Assembly (NCBI GenBank): GCA_028564705.1 | Contig: JAPXFQ010002620.1 | Coordinates: 744,001 to 808,000 of the forward strand | Direction: 5' to 3' | DNA: 64,000 nucleotides | Origin: Apricaphanius iberus | Taxonomy: Eukaryota > Chordata > Actinopteri > Cyprinodontiformes > Aphaniidae | Shown: in pieces, positions 12,032 to 23,668 of the stretch | How the letters are laid out: the number at the start of each line of letters is the position of its first letter | Numbering within the stretch: position 1 is the first letter of the stretch | Program-made: the position numbers and the translations under genes | Notes under the pieces: generated by a model | The model's database searches: none | The model's input: only the letters and a program-made list of their open reading frames with translations | What the model was told of the DNA's origin: nothing

Positions 12032-14479
12032 CATCCATCCATCCATCATCTTTTGCTTATCCGGGGTCGGGTCGCGGGGGCAGTAGCCTAAGCAGAGAGG
12101 CCCAGACTTCCCTCTCCCCGGCTACTTGGGCCAACTTCTCGGGAGGAATCCCGAGGCGTTCCCAGGCCAGCTGGGAGACATAATCCCTCCAGCGGGTCCT
12201 GGGTCTTCCCCTGGGTCTCCTCCCGGTGGGACGTGCCCAGAACACCTCACCAGGGAGGCGTCCAGGAGGCATCCTGACCAGATGCCCGAGCCACCTCAAC
12301 TGGCTCCTCTCGACGTGGAGGAGCAGCGGCTCTACTCTGAGCCCCCTCCGGATGACCGAGCTTCTCACCCTATCTCTAAGGGAGAGCCCAGCCACCCTAC
12401 GGAGGAAACTCATTTCAGCCGCCTGTATCCGCGATCTCGTTCTTTCTGTCACCACCCAGCGTTCGTGACCATAGATGAGGGTAGGAACGTAGATCGACCG
12501 GTAAATCGAGAGCTTTGCCTTTCGGCTCAGCTCTCTCTTCACCACGACAGACTGGTACAGCGCCCGCATAACTGCAGACGCCTTACCAATCCGTCCATCG
12601 ATCTCCCGCTCCATTTTTCCCTCATTCGTGAACAAGTACCCCAGATACCTAAATTCCCCCACTTGAGGAAGGACCTCATCCCCGACCCGGAGAAGACACT
12701 CTACCCTTTTCCGGCTCAAGACCATGGTCTCGGATTTGGAGGTGCTGATCCTCATCCCAGCCGTTTCACACTCGGCTGCGAACCGCTCCAACAAGAGCTG
12801 TAGATCACGTTCAGATGAAGCCAACAAGACCACATCATCTGCGAAAAGCAGAGACCCGATCCTGAGGTCACCAAAACGGATCGCCTCAACACCTTGGCTG
12901 CGCCTAGAAATCCTGTCCATAAACATTATGAACAGGACCGGTGACAAAGGGCAACCTTGGCGGAGTCCAGCTCTCACCGGAAATGAGTCCGACTTACTGC
13001 CGGCAATGCGAACCAGACTCTGACACCGTTCATATAGGGACCTAACAGCCCGTATCAAAGGGCCTGGTACCCCATACTCCCGGAGTACCCCCCACAGGAC
13101 ACCCCGAGGGACACGGTCGAACGCCTTCTCCAAGTCCACAAAGCACATGTAGACCGGTTGGGCGAACTCCCACGCACCCTCCAGGACCCTGCCGAGGGTG
13201 TAGAGCTGGTCCAGTGTTCCACGGCCAGGACGAAAACCGCATTGTTCCTCCTGAATCAGAGGTTCGACTATCCGTCGGACCCTCCTCTCCAGAACCCCCG
13301 AATAGACCTTACCAGGGAGGCTCAGAAGCATTTTAACAACCTCAGTGACTTCAGCACCAGAGATTGGAGAGGCCGTCCCAGAGTCCTCAGAATCTGCTTC
13401 CAAACAGAAAGGCGTGTCGGTGGGATTGAGGAGGTCTGCGAGTATTCCATCCACCGACCCAAAACATCCCGCGTTGAGGTCAGCAGCTCACCGCCCCCAC
13501 TGTAAACAGTGTTGGTGGCAGACCGCTTCCCCCCCCTGAGATGCCGGATGGTGGACCAGAATCGCTTCGAAGCCATACGGAAGTCGTTCTCCATGGTCTC
13601 TCCAAACTCCTCCCACGCCCGAGTTTTTGCCTCAGCGACCATCCGAGCCGCACTCCGCTTGGCCTGCCGGTACCTATCAGCTGCTTCCGGAGTCCCACAG
13701 GCCAAAAAGGCCCGATAGGACTCCTTCTTCAGCTTGACAGCATCCCTCACCGCTGGTGTCCACCATCGGGTTCGAGGGTTGCCGCCGCGACAGGCACCGA
13801 CTACCTTACGGCCACAACTACGGTCAGCCGCTTCGACAATGGAGGCACGGAACATGGCCCATTCAGACTCAATGTCCCCCGCCTCCCCCGGGACGTGTTT
13901 GAAGTTCTGCCGGAGGTGAGAGTTGAAACCCCTTCTGACAGGATACTCTGCCAGACGTTCCCAGTAGAGCCTCACAACACGTTTGGGCCTGCCAGGTCTG
14001 TCCGGCGTCCTCCCCCACCACCGTAGCCGATTCACCACCAGGTAGTGGTCGGTGGATAGCTCCGCCCCTCTCTTCACCCGAGTGTCCAAAACATGCGGCC
14101 ACAGGTCCGATGAAACGACAACCAGGTCGATCATCGAGCTGCGGCCTAGGGTCTCCTGGTGCCAAGTGCACACACGAACACCCTTATGCTTGAACATGGT
14201 GTTTGTTATGGACAATCCATGACGAGCACAGAAGTCCAACAACAAAACACCGCTTGGGTTCAGATCGGGGGGGCCATACCGCCCAACCACGCCTCTCCAG
14301 GTCTCACTGTCACTGCCCACGTGAGCGTTGAAATCCCCCAGCAGAAGCACTCTCCAGCACCCCCTCCAAGGACTCCAAAAAGGGTGGGTAATCTGAACTA
14401 CCGTTTGGTGCATAAGCACAAACAATAGTCAGAACCCGTCCCCCCACCCGCAGGCGGAGGGAGGCTACCCTCTCATTCA
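12032..14479 (-). mobile_element. Rex3 (RTE-type) retrotransposon, 5'-truncated, internally deleted
   Basis: A 14-bp target duplication, ccattgtttaagtc, flanks it exactly (12018-12031 and 14480-14493), and the 3' end carries a (ggat)n tail. The minus strand encodes part of an apurinic-type endonuclease ([31 protein letters not shown]). It then encodes a reverse transcriptase open for 465 codons (12057-13454) with QEEQCGFRPGRGTLDQLYT, CFVDLEKAFDRVPRG, LRQGCPLSPVLF and the catalytic FADD. The tggcagac and cggtgacaaagggcaac stretches match published Rex3 primer sites as I remember them. The 5' end is cut inside the endonuclease. About 60 residues are lost between TEVVK and LLSLPGK at the start of the RT, with a frame change there. 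Confidence 0.93.
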
Positions 14480-14623
14480 CCATTGTTTAAGTCATCTAAA
14501 ATTTTTGATTGGGACTGTATATAAATATGTAAGTCAGAGCTAAATATTGCGATTATGCTAATTCCCTCACCTTGAATCGAACTAGTGGACCATCAAAATA
14601 AAAGCCGGAACCTTTACACACAA

Positions 14624-14626
<3 letters not shown>

Positions 14627-14654
<28 letters not shown>

Positions 14655-14690
14655 TGTATTTTTATACACACACATACATATATATATGCA
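14627..14690. repeat. (cata)n/(ta)n microsatellite
   Basis: A run of acatacatacata passes into atatatatatg and acacacacata. It is a simple repeat. Confidence 0.85.
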
Positions 14691-14813
14691 GCGGACCACT
14701 GTCAACCCTCCATGCAGAGCTGTGGAGGATTAAATCCCTCTCGTGGAATGAGTTCTGAGATTATCTGGAGGATCGAGCCCAGAGGAAATATAAAGTTGTG
14801 AAATCGCGTCACA

Positions 14814-15101
14814 TCACCAGTGAGAGAGGCACTGAATTAACAGAGGCTTCCTGCAGTTTCCTCTGTAATGCACAGACGCTGAAAGCAGCGCAGTGCAGCC
14901 GTGTGCAGAGTACAGAGTAGATAAGACCGTTCTGTCGCCAAAACCTTCATGACAGAAAGAAATAGCTGCAGCATAAGTTTTAAATGTAGTGAAAGCTACA
15001 TTTCTGTCAATCAGCTGCTGGAGGACAGCACGTGGCTTAGCGGACATGAAACGGGATCTGTGCAGTTCTCTGCGCACCAGCACTGGAAGGCTGTGGTGCA
15101 T
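14814..15101 (-). pseudogene. DIRS-type tyrosine recombinase fragment (tentative)
   Basis: The minus frame encodes AKPRAVLQQLIDRNVAFTTF, then KTYAAAISFCHEGFGDRTVL. This resembles the N-terminal core-binding helices of the tyrosine recombinase of fish DIRS1-like elements (pattern VLxFLQxxxxxGxxxSTxKVYxAAI). The catalytic domain is absent. Confidence 0.5.
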
Positions 15102-16276
15102 AAATAGGTGCGATTAAAATGCGTTAAAAAATGTAACGCGTTATTTTTGTGTAATTAATTAATCCTAATTAGCACGTTAATTCAATTCAATTCAATTCAG
15201 TTTATTTGCCAGACTCATGTCCAAAAGCCTCACAAGACAGAACAGATAAAAAAAACCACTAAACTAAACAAGCAAGTAAACAAAAGAGAAAATATTAATA
15301 GAATAAAAAATAAAATAAAAAAATAGAATAAAAGCAGACTTAAAATACACACAGACATTTCAGCCAATGTACTCTCAGTCTGGATGTGTACCTGCAGCAG
15401 CTCACTAAGGGGTTTGAGAGTGCCACAAAAGATACAGTTGGTGGACTCATCCAACCGTTCCATAAACTTATATATCATATTTCTTAAAAGTGATTTCAGT
15501 GTGCTTACTCCTACAGATACAAACATCTCACTAGCACTTCCTCCTCTGGGAACCTTGAGTAAAATACGCATTGCATCATTGTAGGCAACTTGTATTTTCT
15601 GCATGCTGGATCTTTTGTAAGAAGACCACAGATGAGCAGTATAGAGTGGTGTATAGTAAGCTTTGAACAGAGCCACTTTAACATGAATAGAACAATAATT
15701 AAACTTCCTTGCTATGGTGTTAGCCTGTGCATATAACCTATAACACTTTCTGTATATGTCGTCATCATCATTCACATCATCTGTAATCCAATGACCAAGG
15801 TATTTAATCTTTTTGCAGACTTTAAGACAGTCATTGGCAAGTTGGAGTACAGGGAATTTAAGCAATTTATCCTGTTTTGTTCTGCATATTAAAAAAACAC
15901 TTTTGCTCGAATTATATTTCATATCAAATTCCACACCATAGTCAGAGCATATATGAAGAAGCTACTGCAGCCTAGCACTACTTGGACTAAAAGTATCAAG
16001 CTCATCAGTAAACATAAGATGATTCACCAGCATGCCACCAATCATACAGCCAGTGTTGCAACCATTCAGTCTCCAAGACAGATCATCCATATATAGATTA
16101 AATAAGACAGGGGACAAAATTCCACCCTGCCTGACACCATTGGACACTCTAAAGGGTGCAGATATACTACCTCCCCATTTGATGTGCATGTTCTGGTGGG
16201 CATACCGATAGGCAAGAATCCTCACAATATACCCAGGCACTCCCCTTTTCTTTAGCTTCATAAAGAGCTGTCTGTG

Positions 16277-16994
16277 GCCACGTCCACACTAAGCCGGGTA
16301 ATGCTTTAAACGTATAATTATTTAGTCTACACCCCCTTATCGTCCACACTAACCCGGCGTCGTTTAAGGTCTGTGGCCGGATAACTATTAGCCGGGTAAG
16401 AGAGCCGTGTAAATCTTAATTCAATGGCTAAACGAGCTGGTGTGGACAGCTTCCCCAGATAATGAAAGGAAGTGGCGTCACTGAATGCTGCGTCAATAAC
16501 AATACGACATTACAGACAAAGACAACAGCAAAGATTAATAAATCGATCTCGTCGTCTGTCCACTGTGATGGACTGGCGACCTGTCCAGGGCGTATCCTGC
16601 CTCTCGCCCGTTGACAGCTGGAGATAGGCACCAGCCTCCCCCGCGACCCATTAAGGATTAAGCGGTTAAGATAATTGGATGGATGAATGGGTTGTCTGTC
16701 CACACCAAAAACTCTCTCTTCGTCTGAGCAGCTATTGTTCTCTTTGGTTAACGGGACAAGCAGATATGTATTGTGCTGTAGAGCTTCTTGTATATATTAT
16801 GTAGGCGCTGGCGTCACATAGATTATACGCGTTTTTCGTGCGTCTTTTCGCGCATGCCCAGTATTTGCACAGGTCGGTATGGGATTGCGCAATCATGGGA
16901 CCTTAAACTGACCTTAAACGTAAATGCTCCTGTTGAGTGGATAACGTTAGGCGTCTAACTCCCCGTATAACCTTATCGGCTTAGTGTGGATGTA
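16277..16994. mobile_element. DNA-transposon MITE inserted in the LINE
   Basis: The ends are inverted: gccacgtccacactaagccg at the left; the right end, read in reverse, is tacatccacactaagccg. A direct repeat gtctgtg (16270-16276 and 16995-17001) is the target duplication. Removing the insertion restores continuous RT codons (VNHR-QLFMKLKKRG). There is no transposase inside. Confidence 0.85.
16564..16693 (+). mobile_element. Short retroposon tail inserted in the MITE
   Basis: The sequence gatggactggcgacctgtcc to gcgacccattaaggattaag with a ggatggatg tail is a common fish SINE/LINE 3' end. It is flanked by the 10-bp direct repeat gtctgtccac (16554-16563 and 16694-16703). Confidence 0.8.
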
Positions 16995-18982
16995 GTCTGT
17001 GATTCACTCGATCAAATCCTTTGGAGGTGTCAATAAAACACATGAGAATAATGGAATTTTTGTCCTTATACAAATTTACAATTTCTTGAAGAGCATATAT
17101 AGACATATCTGTGCCATGTTTTGGCTTGAAACCAAACTGATTATCCAGGGAAGCAATAGACCCTCTCACTCTATCAAGGAGAACTCTTTCCATTACCTTG
17201 GACAAAATACTGGCATTTGCTATAGGTCTATAGTTATCCAGGCAACCAACCTTTCAAGCTTTGTCCTTAATAACTGGGATAAGCAGAATAGACAACATTG
17301 AATCCGGTAGTATGCCATGGATCATCAAACCAGTAAAGTTGATTGCTAGGAGGGGAGCAAGCTTATAACTGGCATTTTTCAGATGCTCTGCAGTTATTGA
17401 GTCCAAACCACATGATTTGTTGTTGGGTAATTTACGTATGGCCTCAAATACCTCATGTGTCAGTATATTTATTGATTCATCACTGATAGCAGAGTCTTCC
17501 ACATATGAATCATGTGTTAGGTAGTTAAAGAGGGCGCTATAGTGCTGTATCCATACTTCAGCTATGTTATCTTCTCCGTAGACTCCTTCAACAGTACAAG
17601 GAAGGGAAGATTAACAGTTATTGAGAGACCTCACCTCCTTCCAAAATCCAGTGACGCTGTTGCTCATTATTTTACTGGCCATAGAGTCAGCTCTCACGAC
17701 CTGCTCATTTCTAGATATAAAACGAACAGCATACTTATATCTGACATTGGCAAGCTTTTTATTCTCAAGCTCGGGGCCTTGCCTAGGTCTCCCAGCTTAG
17801 ACCCTAAGCTTGTAAGCTTCCTGTGCTTCAGTGTGATATGGAGCTACATGCACATTCCATCCTGGTCTAATATTGTAGGCCCTGTTTCTCCTGTGTTTTT
17901 GAAGAGGTTTACTACCCTCAAACAGGGCAGTCACAACGTCATTGTACATGACACATAGGTTACTCTTGTGTTCCTCAATCTGACAGTTAACATCCTTGCA
18001 CAGAATATCTTCTTTGGGCAGATAAACATACTTAGATATTGGTCTGTATTAGTATAATAAAACAAAGAATCCTCTTCAGAAAGAGTTGACCAGTCTAATT
18101 TAGTACTCACATTACCACTAACAGCATTGTTGTTGCTAGTTGTAGATGGTATTTGTTTAACGTTAATTGTGAAGGCCCAAGGTACTGTATATGGTCTGTA
18201 AGTGTGACCCCATACTTAATGCCCATATTCTCTATGGCTGCATGCCCATCAGCTGTACTAAAATAGTGATCAAGCCATGATTTTGAGTGCCAGGCATCAC
18301 TTATGTATGTATAACCGTCTGCCGGTAGCAGTACTTTACCTGATAGATAAAGTTATTATCTGCACTGAAGCAGGTCAGGTGCTTAGCAAATAGTGATTTT
18401 CTGTCATTGATATCAGTATTCATATCCCCTACAACATATACACTGCAAGTGATATTGCCTTGGATAAAAGCATTAATAAAAGCCAGTCTATTAAGATATT
18501 CAACCTCATTCTCATTGCACTCATATGGAGTATAAACATTTAAAATTACAAAATTATTACATTTGTAAGTATACTGTATACCAATACACCAGTCAACTTC
18601 TAGCCTTATCGGCTTTATCACGGCATCATGTTTTTTTTCCCAGAGGACAGCCACCCTGCCTGTGATTCTGCCTCTGACTATAGCCTTACTAAGATCAGTC
18701 GTTGACTCTCCCACTCCAAGAAAGTTTTCATTAAGAGTGTTCAGCTTCTCTAGATCTTGTGTCACAATAAAAGTCTCTTGTAAACATAAAATGTCACATT
18801 CTGTGAGCAAACTGTCCACCACTGATCGTCGAGTTTTTTCCCCCGCACTCTGACCAAGACGCAGGCCTCGGCAATTATAGGACAATACCCGAACTGACAT
18901 TTTTATATTGACGGGTTGACACTCGAGGGCCCATTTACCACCCTTTCACACGGCACACAACGTGCGTTAAAGTCCTGGCCCT

Positions 18983-19007
18983 AATATATATATATATATA
19001 TATATAT
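18983..19007. repeat. (ta)n microsatellite
   Basis: Twelve or so TA dinucleotides lie just upstream of the LINE 5' end. Confidence 0.9.
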
Positions 19008-19074
19008 CGTAAATTGTATCCATTTAAAATATAAGATGTGACCTATGAAGGAATAACAGCTGACATTATATATA

Positions 19075-19397
19075 CACTACCGTTCAAAAGTTTGGGGTCA
19101 CCCAAAAAATTTTGTGTTTTCCATGAAAAGTCACACTTATTCAACACCATACGTTGTGAAATGAATAAAAAATAGAGTCAAGACATTGACAAGATTAGAA
19201 ATAATGTTTTTTATTTGAAATAAGATTGTTTTTACATCAAACTTTGCTTTCATCAAAGAATCCTCCATTTGCAGCCATTACAGCATTGCAGACCTTTGGC
19301 ATTCTAGCTGTTAATTTGTTGAGGTAATCTGGAGAAATTGCACCCCACGCAATTTCTATGACATTTCAATGTGACCCCAAACTTTTGAACGGTAGTG
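19075..19397. mobile_element. Tc1-type MITE, 323 bp
   Basis: The ends are inverted, cactaccgttcaaaagtttg at the left and caaacttttgaacggtagtg at the right, with TA on both outer sides (19073-19074, 19398-19399). The interior holds only a non-coding Tc1 remnant. Confidence 0.9.
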
Positions 19398-19486
19398 TAA
19401 AATAAAGTCAGAGTTACATGTGCTTACACTATGTGTGCACTTTATGTGAAAAAACTCCACTGTGTGTCGACAGATGTGAAGCCTTA

Positions 19487-20150
19487 AGCCTAGTTTATAC
19501 TTCTACGTCAGCAAGTTTGCAGTAAAATGCCGACATACTGACTGAGACATTTTTTGTTAATACTTCTCTCTGTTCTTTGTTGGTTTTTCAATGTTGCAAA
19601 GCTATTCCCGACCAAAACAGCAGGGGGTGCTAACTTTTCATGGCAGGTCAGCCTATCATTGCAGTGTCGTTTCTGGTTAACTGGAGTTTACTTTCTTTAG
19701 CGTGTGAACACATTCCATCCTCAAGGAGTATCGGACGACAGAAAGTAAGTTTTGTTTAAGCTGTAAAACGTTTTACTAGAAGTGCAGCTTATTGAATACT
19801 AAAAAAATGAATGTAAACAAACACCATTCTGTTTTCTCTAAACCTCCTGGTGTTCAAAATTGCCAAAAGACCATATTAAACTGTCCTTTCAATATAAAGC
19901 ATGTAGTGCCCAAACGCTGCATTGACTACTTATTACAGCGTCTATAGAGCACCATTCTGGTGAAATGATCTCTGGCTGTTGTTGAGCTGACCAATCACAG
20001 ACGTATGTGCACCGTTGCATTCAAGGGCTCGTTAAAAAATTGGGTTCTACAGCGTTTGTGCTTTCGTAGGTGACGTAGAGACCTTGCATCGACGGATAAT
20101 GCCATTGCGTTGATCCGTTTTGACGTAAAAGGAGAAGTATAAATAAGGCT
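19487..20150. mobile_element. Harbinger-type MITE, copy B
   Basis: It is flanked by TTA on both sides (19484-19486 and 20151-20153). The ends are inverted (agcctagtttatacttct at the left, agaagtataaataaggct at the right). The interior is the reverse of the MITE at 4863-5487. A 3-bp TTA duplication fits PIF/Harbinger. Confidence 0.82.
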
Positions 20151-20779
20151 TTAGGGTAAAGTGCAAACCTTTTGTAACAGGAAGAGATAAAGCCATCTTA
20201 AAATAAAATAAAAATTTTTTTTTTTGACTAAGTCGCATGAAAGTCCATATATTCCATTAAAAATACTCATTAAATATGGTAAGTTATCTGCATTGTCTGA
20301 TCAGTTTTGTGTGACGAGGTTACATAAAGTGAAAGTTGGTGATAATTTACTCCTTTAAGACATTTATTGACTGTCTCTAAACCACATTGTTCAGTACTAA
20401 ATACAGAGAACCAATGTTGGCAACTGTCTCTGACAGCGAGAAGCTGAAGTTGACCCAGAAAGTTGCTAGATGTCACCAAATGGCATCACATGCTAATATG
20501 TACATTAGGTTGATGTGATGACATCACTTAGGAGACCGTCTTATTTTTTTCCTTAAACGTACAATAAAAAAAGTTTACAATAAAAGCAGTGTAGAAAAAA
20601 AACAGTTACCTCACAAAATAAAAGAACATTTAAAACAGAGAAAGGAAACCTCAAAAGGTCAAGGACAGATGGCAGACACAATGGGAAGAAGAAAATCTGG
20701 TAGCTGGCTTTATAATATTCAAAGGAAAGTTGGTATAGTGAGGAAAATACAGTAGAACAAAACAAAAAGCAGGAAATAA

Positions 20780-21090
20780 TTATATCTACATGAGGATTTG
20801 GTCATACAAGGTTAAACAATACATTATTTAAACAGGGAAACATGCTAGAGGGAAATGTGACTGTTGTCTCCAAGAAGAGACTGTGGAACATGTTACTTTA
20901 TTTTGCCTGAAGCAGTCTCAAGAGGATGAAATTAATGGATTTTTTCAGTACTTTGTAAACATCAGTATGGAATATTTTTTATGCACAAAATGTTGCTTGC
21001 TAAAGGCCATTCAATTGAAGTTTAAGTTTCAGTGTTTAAGCTTTAGAAGTCCTATGTTTCTGAACTCAGAAATTTGGAACGATGTTTGAA
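20780..21090 (+). pseudogene. LINE C-terminal zinc-knuckle fragment (tentative)
   Basis: The plus frame reads REKHARGKCDCCLQEETVEH, then VTLFCLKQSQEDEINGFF. This Cys..Cys..His..Cys layout is typical of the extreme C-terminus of jockey/CR1-like ORF2 proteins. No RT lies beside it. Confidence 0.45.
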
Positions 21091-21300
21091 TGCCCCACGG
21101 GTGTTCAAATACAGCACAGGACAGACAAGCTTTTGCATTTTTTCCCCGTAGAAGGGAGAGGTTTGAAGGATGAAGCTAGAGAACAATGTTTGTGTGGCTT
21201 ATAAAAGAAATATTGGATTTATAAACCGGCGTAATATTTCTTTTACACTCGGTGTAAATTATCTTTTTTGAGTCCTTGAAGGTGGTACTGGTGGTACCAT

Positions 21301-21480
21301 CAATCCTTATGGGGCGTTCACGTCGCCCCAAACGGCAGCGTCAGCTGCGGCAAGATTACACGTTAAGTCCATGAGTGTCGCAGTCTCTGCGGCGCTTTGT
21401 GTACGTTGGCTCCGTCAACTTTTCAAGCTTTTCCTTTGTTTCAAGCTTCAAAGCGCCAAATGACAGGAATGCAGAAGTTC
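21301..21480. mobile_element. Harbinger-related DNA element end
   Basis: The stretch ggcagcgtcagctgcggcaagattaca matches, in reverse, the end of the Harbinger relic near 40420-40480 (tgtaatcttgccgcaactga). Only one end is clear; the partner end was not found with confidence. Confidence 0.5.
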
Positions 21481-22395
21481 AACTTATTCAACTTTTGATG
21501 GTCTTAATGCTCTTGACGTAGCATGGCAACCAATCAGAATGTCTTACTTTAGTAACGTAGCCTGACGTCAACACTGCCAAGCCAACCACGATATGCTAGT
21601 GCTTAAAACATCCAGCAGAGAAAAGCCCGCCTACGAGCTTCGCAAGCTTCAAAGTTTACCTGCTGTGTATATGTGTTGTAAGGATCTGAAGGGAAAGTCT
21701 GTCAGAGTCCCCTGTCAGAAGGAGCTTCAACTCTCGCCTCCGGGAGACGTATGAACAAGTCCCAGCGCAGGCGGGGGAGATTGAGCCTGAGTGGGCCATC
21801 TTACGTGCCTCCATTGTCGAGGCGGCATTCTAGGACCCCTGTAAGATGTTTTCTTACACGTGAAAGAGTCCCAGGGAGGCCATTTCTGATTGGGCTTTCT
21901 TACTGTTGGCGTTCTGGGTTGAGTTTTAGATAAACTCTTAGAAAAGGATTGGTTGGCTGGCCAATTCTGGGAACATTCACCATCATATGTTTTCCTCTCT
22001 CTGACAGTTCAACATGCTTCATGCTCTCAAAACATGTTGTCAATAAACCAATCATAAAACTTTTGGTTTTTTTGCAATGCTAATGGTTTTAAGTCTATCT
22101 TCAGTTAATCAGTTAATTAAACTTGTTGAGCAAATGAGAAGTACTTTGTAAAAGGCTATCTGCAAAATAGATATATGGTTTTAAAGAGATTTACTATACT
22201 ATTTAATTACTACTAAGTAAGTAAAGTGTAAGTAAAGTGTAAGTAAACACTTCTTTAGGGCTTTGGCATATAAAAAAACAGGTTCTAAAACAATCTCAAT
22301 ACCAGCTTCACTGAGAAAAAAACACACCCCAAATGTTTATTATGAAGCAGAATTTAACTTTTGCTTTGTGTGTTGACAATCGTGGCGTACTTTAC

Positions 22396-22507
22396 CTGTT
22401 TCCATTAACTGCCTGAGTTTCCTCTCCACCACCCCGGCTCTGTTGTCAATGTGGTTTTGCTCTGTTTCTAGGGCTTCCATCTGAAGTAACACATACTGGC
22501 TTGTGTC
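22396..22507 (-). CDS. ehbp1l1: ehbp1l1 exon, first helix of bMERB domain
   Basis: The exon encodes DTSQYVLLQMEALETEQNHI, then DNRAGVVERKLRQLMET, the first long helix of the bivalent Mical/EHBP Rab-binding (bMERB) domain. In this family the domain binds Rab8/10/13-type GTPases. The acceptor is TGTGTCTAG and the donor is ACAG|GTAAAG (phase 1). The next coding exon lies 15.1 kb downstream. Confidence 0.93.
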
Positions 22508-22633
22508 CTAGACACATTGATATGAACAAAAAACTATTAATTAACAAACACAAATGTATGAGAAAGCAGATCCCCCCCCCCCCTTTTATAAGGCCAGTTA
22601 TTGTTTCCATAAAATATATTCTTGCTGACACAC

Positions 22634-22677
22634 CTGACTTTCTGGTCTCTCTTCTTCAACTAGAAATTCTGTTCTTT
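22634..22677 (-). CDS. ehbp1l1: ehbp1l1 44-bp micro-exon
   Basis: The acceptor is CTTACTGCAG and the donor is AGTCAG|GTGTGTC. It encodes RTEFLVEEERPESQ, phase 1 in and phase 0 out, leading directly into DTSQYV, which is conserved in EHBP1-type proteins. Confidence 0.78.
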
Positions 22678-22761
22678 CTGCAGTAAGTAAATACAGAAAA
22701 AATTATAAAAAAATGCATTGTAACTACAAATCTAAAAAAAACAACAACTAAAAACACTTAC

Positions 22762-22798
22762 CAGTCTCTGAGTTCCTGCTCTCTTTCTCTATTCCAGC
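22762..22798 (-). CDS. ehbp1l1: ehbp1l1 37-bp micro-exon
   Basis: The acceptor is ATCTCTTTAG and the donor is GACTG|GTAAGTG. It encodes AGIEKESRNSET, phase 0 in and phase 1 out. It is supported only by splice sites and matching phases. Confidence 0.75.
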
Positions 22799-22896
22799 CT
22801 AAAGAGATATAAACAAAATTCTTGGATTTAAACATTGAGGAAATGAGGTTAAATGAGTACAAACAAAAATCCTTAAAAAGGCATCATAGATCATAC

Positions 22897-23424
22897 CACA
22901 GATATATCTCCATCATCAAATGATCCACTCCCACTTTTCCTTTGTGATCTGCGTTTCTTGACCAGATCAGCGTCTTTGACACGAGAGAAGCCTGACTTGG
23001 ATAGAAAATGAGACCTTGGTGGTGCCACAGGAGACTCACAGCTGGCTGCTCCCACTGTCCCAGGATTCTGCAGCCGTTTGGAACGAGGAGGTGGAGTCAT
23101 GTCATTACTCCTTCTGGTTTCAACTTCTGCAGGGTTTCCACTCCCTATAATCTCAAGACTTAGACCTTTTTCCTGGAGTTTCTGGGCGCAGTAGCGGACA
23201 GTTGCCTCTGGGTCCTCTTGGACCTCCTGATTCCTCGATACTGCATAATTAGTCTCGCTACTGTTTTTATCTATGTGAAGCACACTGAGCTCCTGGCCTG
23301 TGAAATGGGTTCGTATTTGGTTAAGATAGGTCATAACTATAAGACGGTCCGGTACCGCGAGCATGACCATATCAGAAGGTTCGATCAGTCTGGAAATCCC
23401 AAGTTCAGCAAAACCATCAAAAGC
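22897..23424 (-). CDS. ehbp1l1: ehbp1l1 exon, end of CH domain and basic linker
   Basis: The exon is 528 bp, phase 0 at both ends, with acceptor CACATTTCAG. It begins [20 protein letters not shown] and continues [20 protein letters not shown], the C-terminal half of the CH domain and the clearest family match in the window. After it come [15 protein letters not shown] and a Pro/Arg-rich stretch with [12 protein letters not shown]. It ends in a Lys/Arg-Ser block and DDGDISV. Confidence 0.95.
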
Positions 23425-23534
23425 CTGAAATGTGTGAAGACAGATGGTTGGATTATAATTGTAATTATTATTATTGACCAAATAACAGTCAGACCAATAT
23501 GAAAAATTGAATAAGAAAACCAAAATTCTTTGAC

Positions 23535-23583
23535 CTTTTTGTTGTTTTCCTTGATGTGATATGGGTTCAGCATTTCAAAGTTT
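23535..23583 (-). CDS. ehbp1l1: ehbp1l1 exon, middle of CH domain
   Basis: This 49-bp exon encodes [16 protein letters not shown], the conserved helix before the AFDGF motif of EHBP1 CH domains. The acceptor is TCATCTTTCCTAG and the donor is AAAAAG|GTCAAAG, in phase 0. Confidence 0.95.
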
Positions 23584-23668
23584 CTAGGAAAGATGAGAGA
23601 AAATATACCTGTAGAATAGCAGTTTGCCTCCAGTAAAGAGTTTTGTTTGCACTGCAGCATTTTCTTAC

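Larger units (their letters stand above)
15179..18940 (-). mobile_element. Non-LTR retrotransposon (clade not assigned), near full length, broken
   Basis: It starts with an open 199-codon endonuclease segment (18900-18301: VRVLSYNCRGLRLGQSAGEK, CDILCLQETF, VYVVGDMNTDIND). Reverse transcriptase pieces follow at 17502-17254 (PNNKSCGLDSITAEHLKN), 17205-16990 (FGFKPKHGTDMSIYALQE, DTSKGFDRVNH) and 16261-15962 (RVSNGVRQGGILSPVLFNLY). A C-terminal part lies at 15934-15230. The catalytic YADD has become FTDE at about 16001-16015. The 3' end carries a (gaatt)n tail (15180-15200 on the plus strand). Several frameshifts and stops make it inactive. The insertion at 16277-16994 splits the RT. Confidence 0.85.

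Noticed and set aside
12126..12803. Plus-strand open frames in the Rex3 region
   Set aside because: These are antisense to a GC-rich reverse transcriptase frame that carries all the family motifs.
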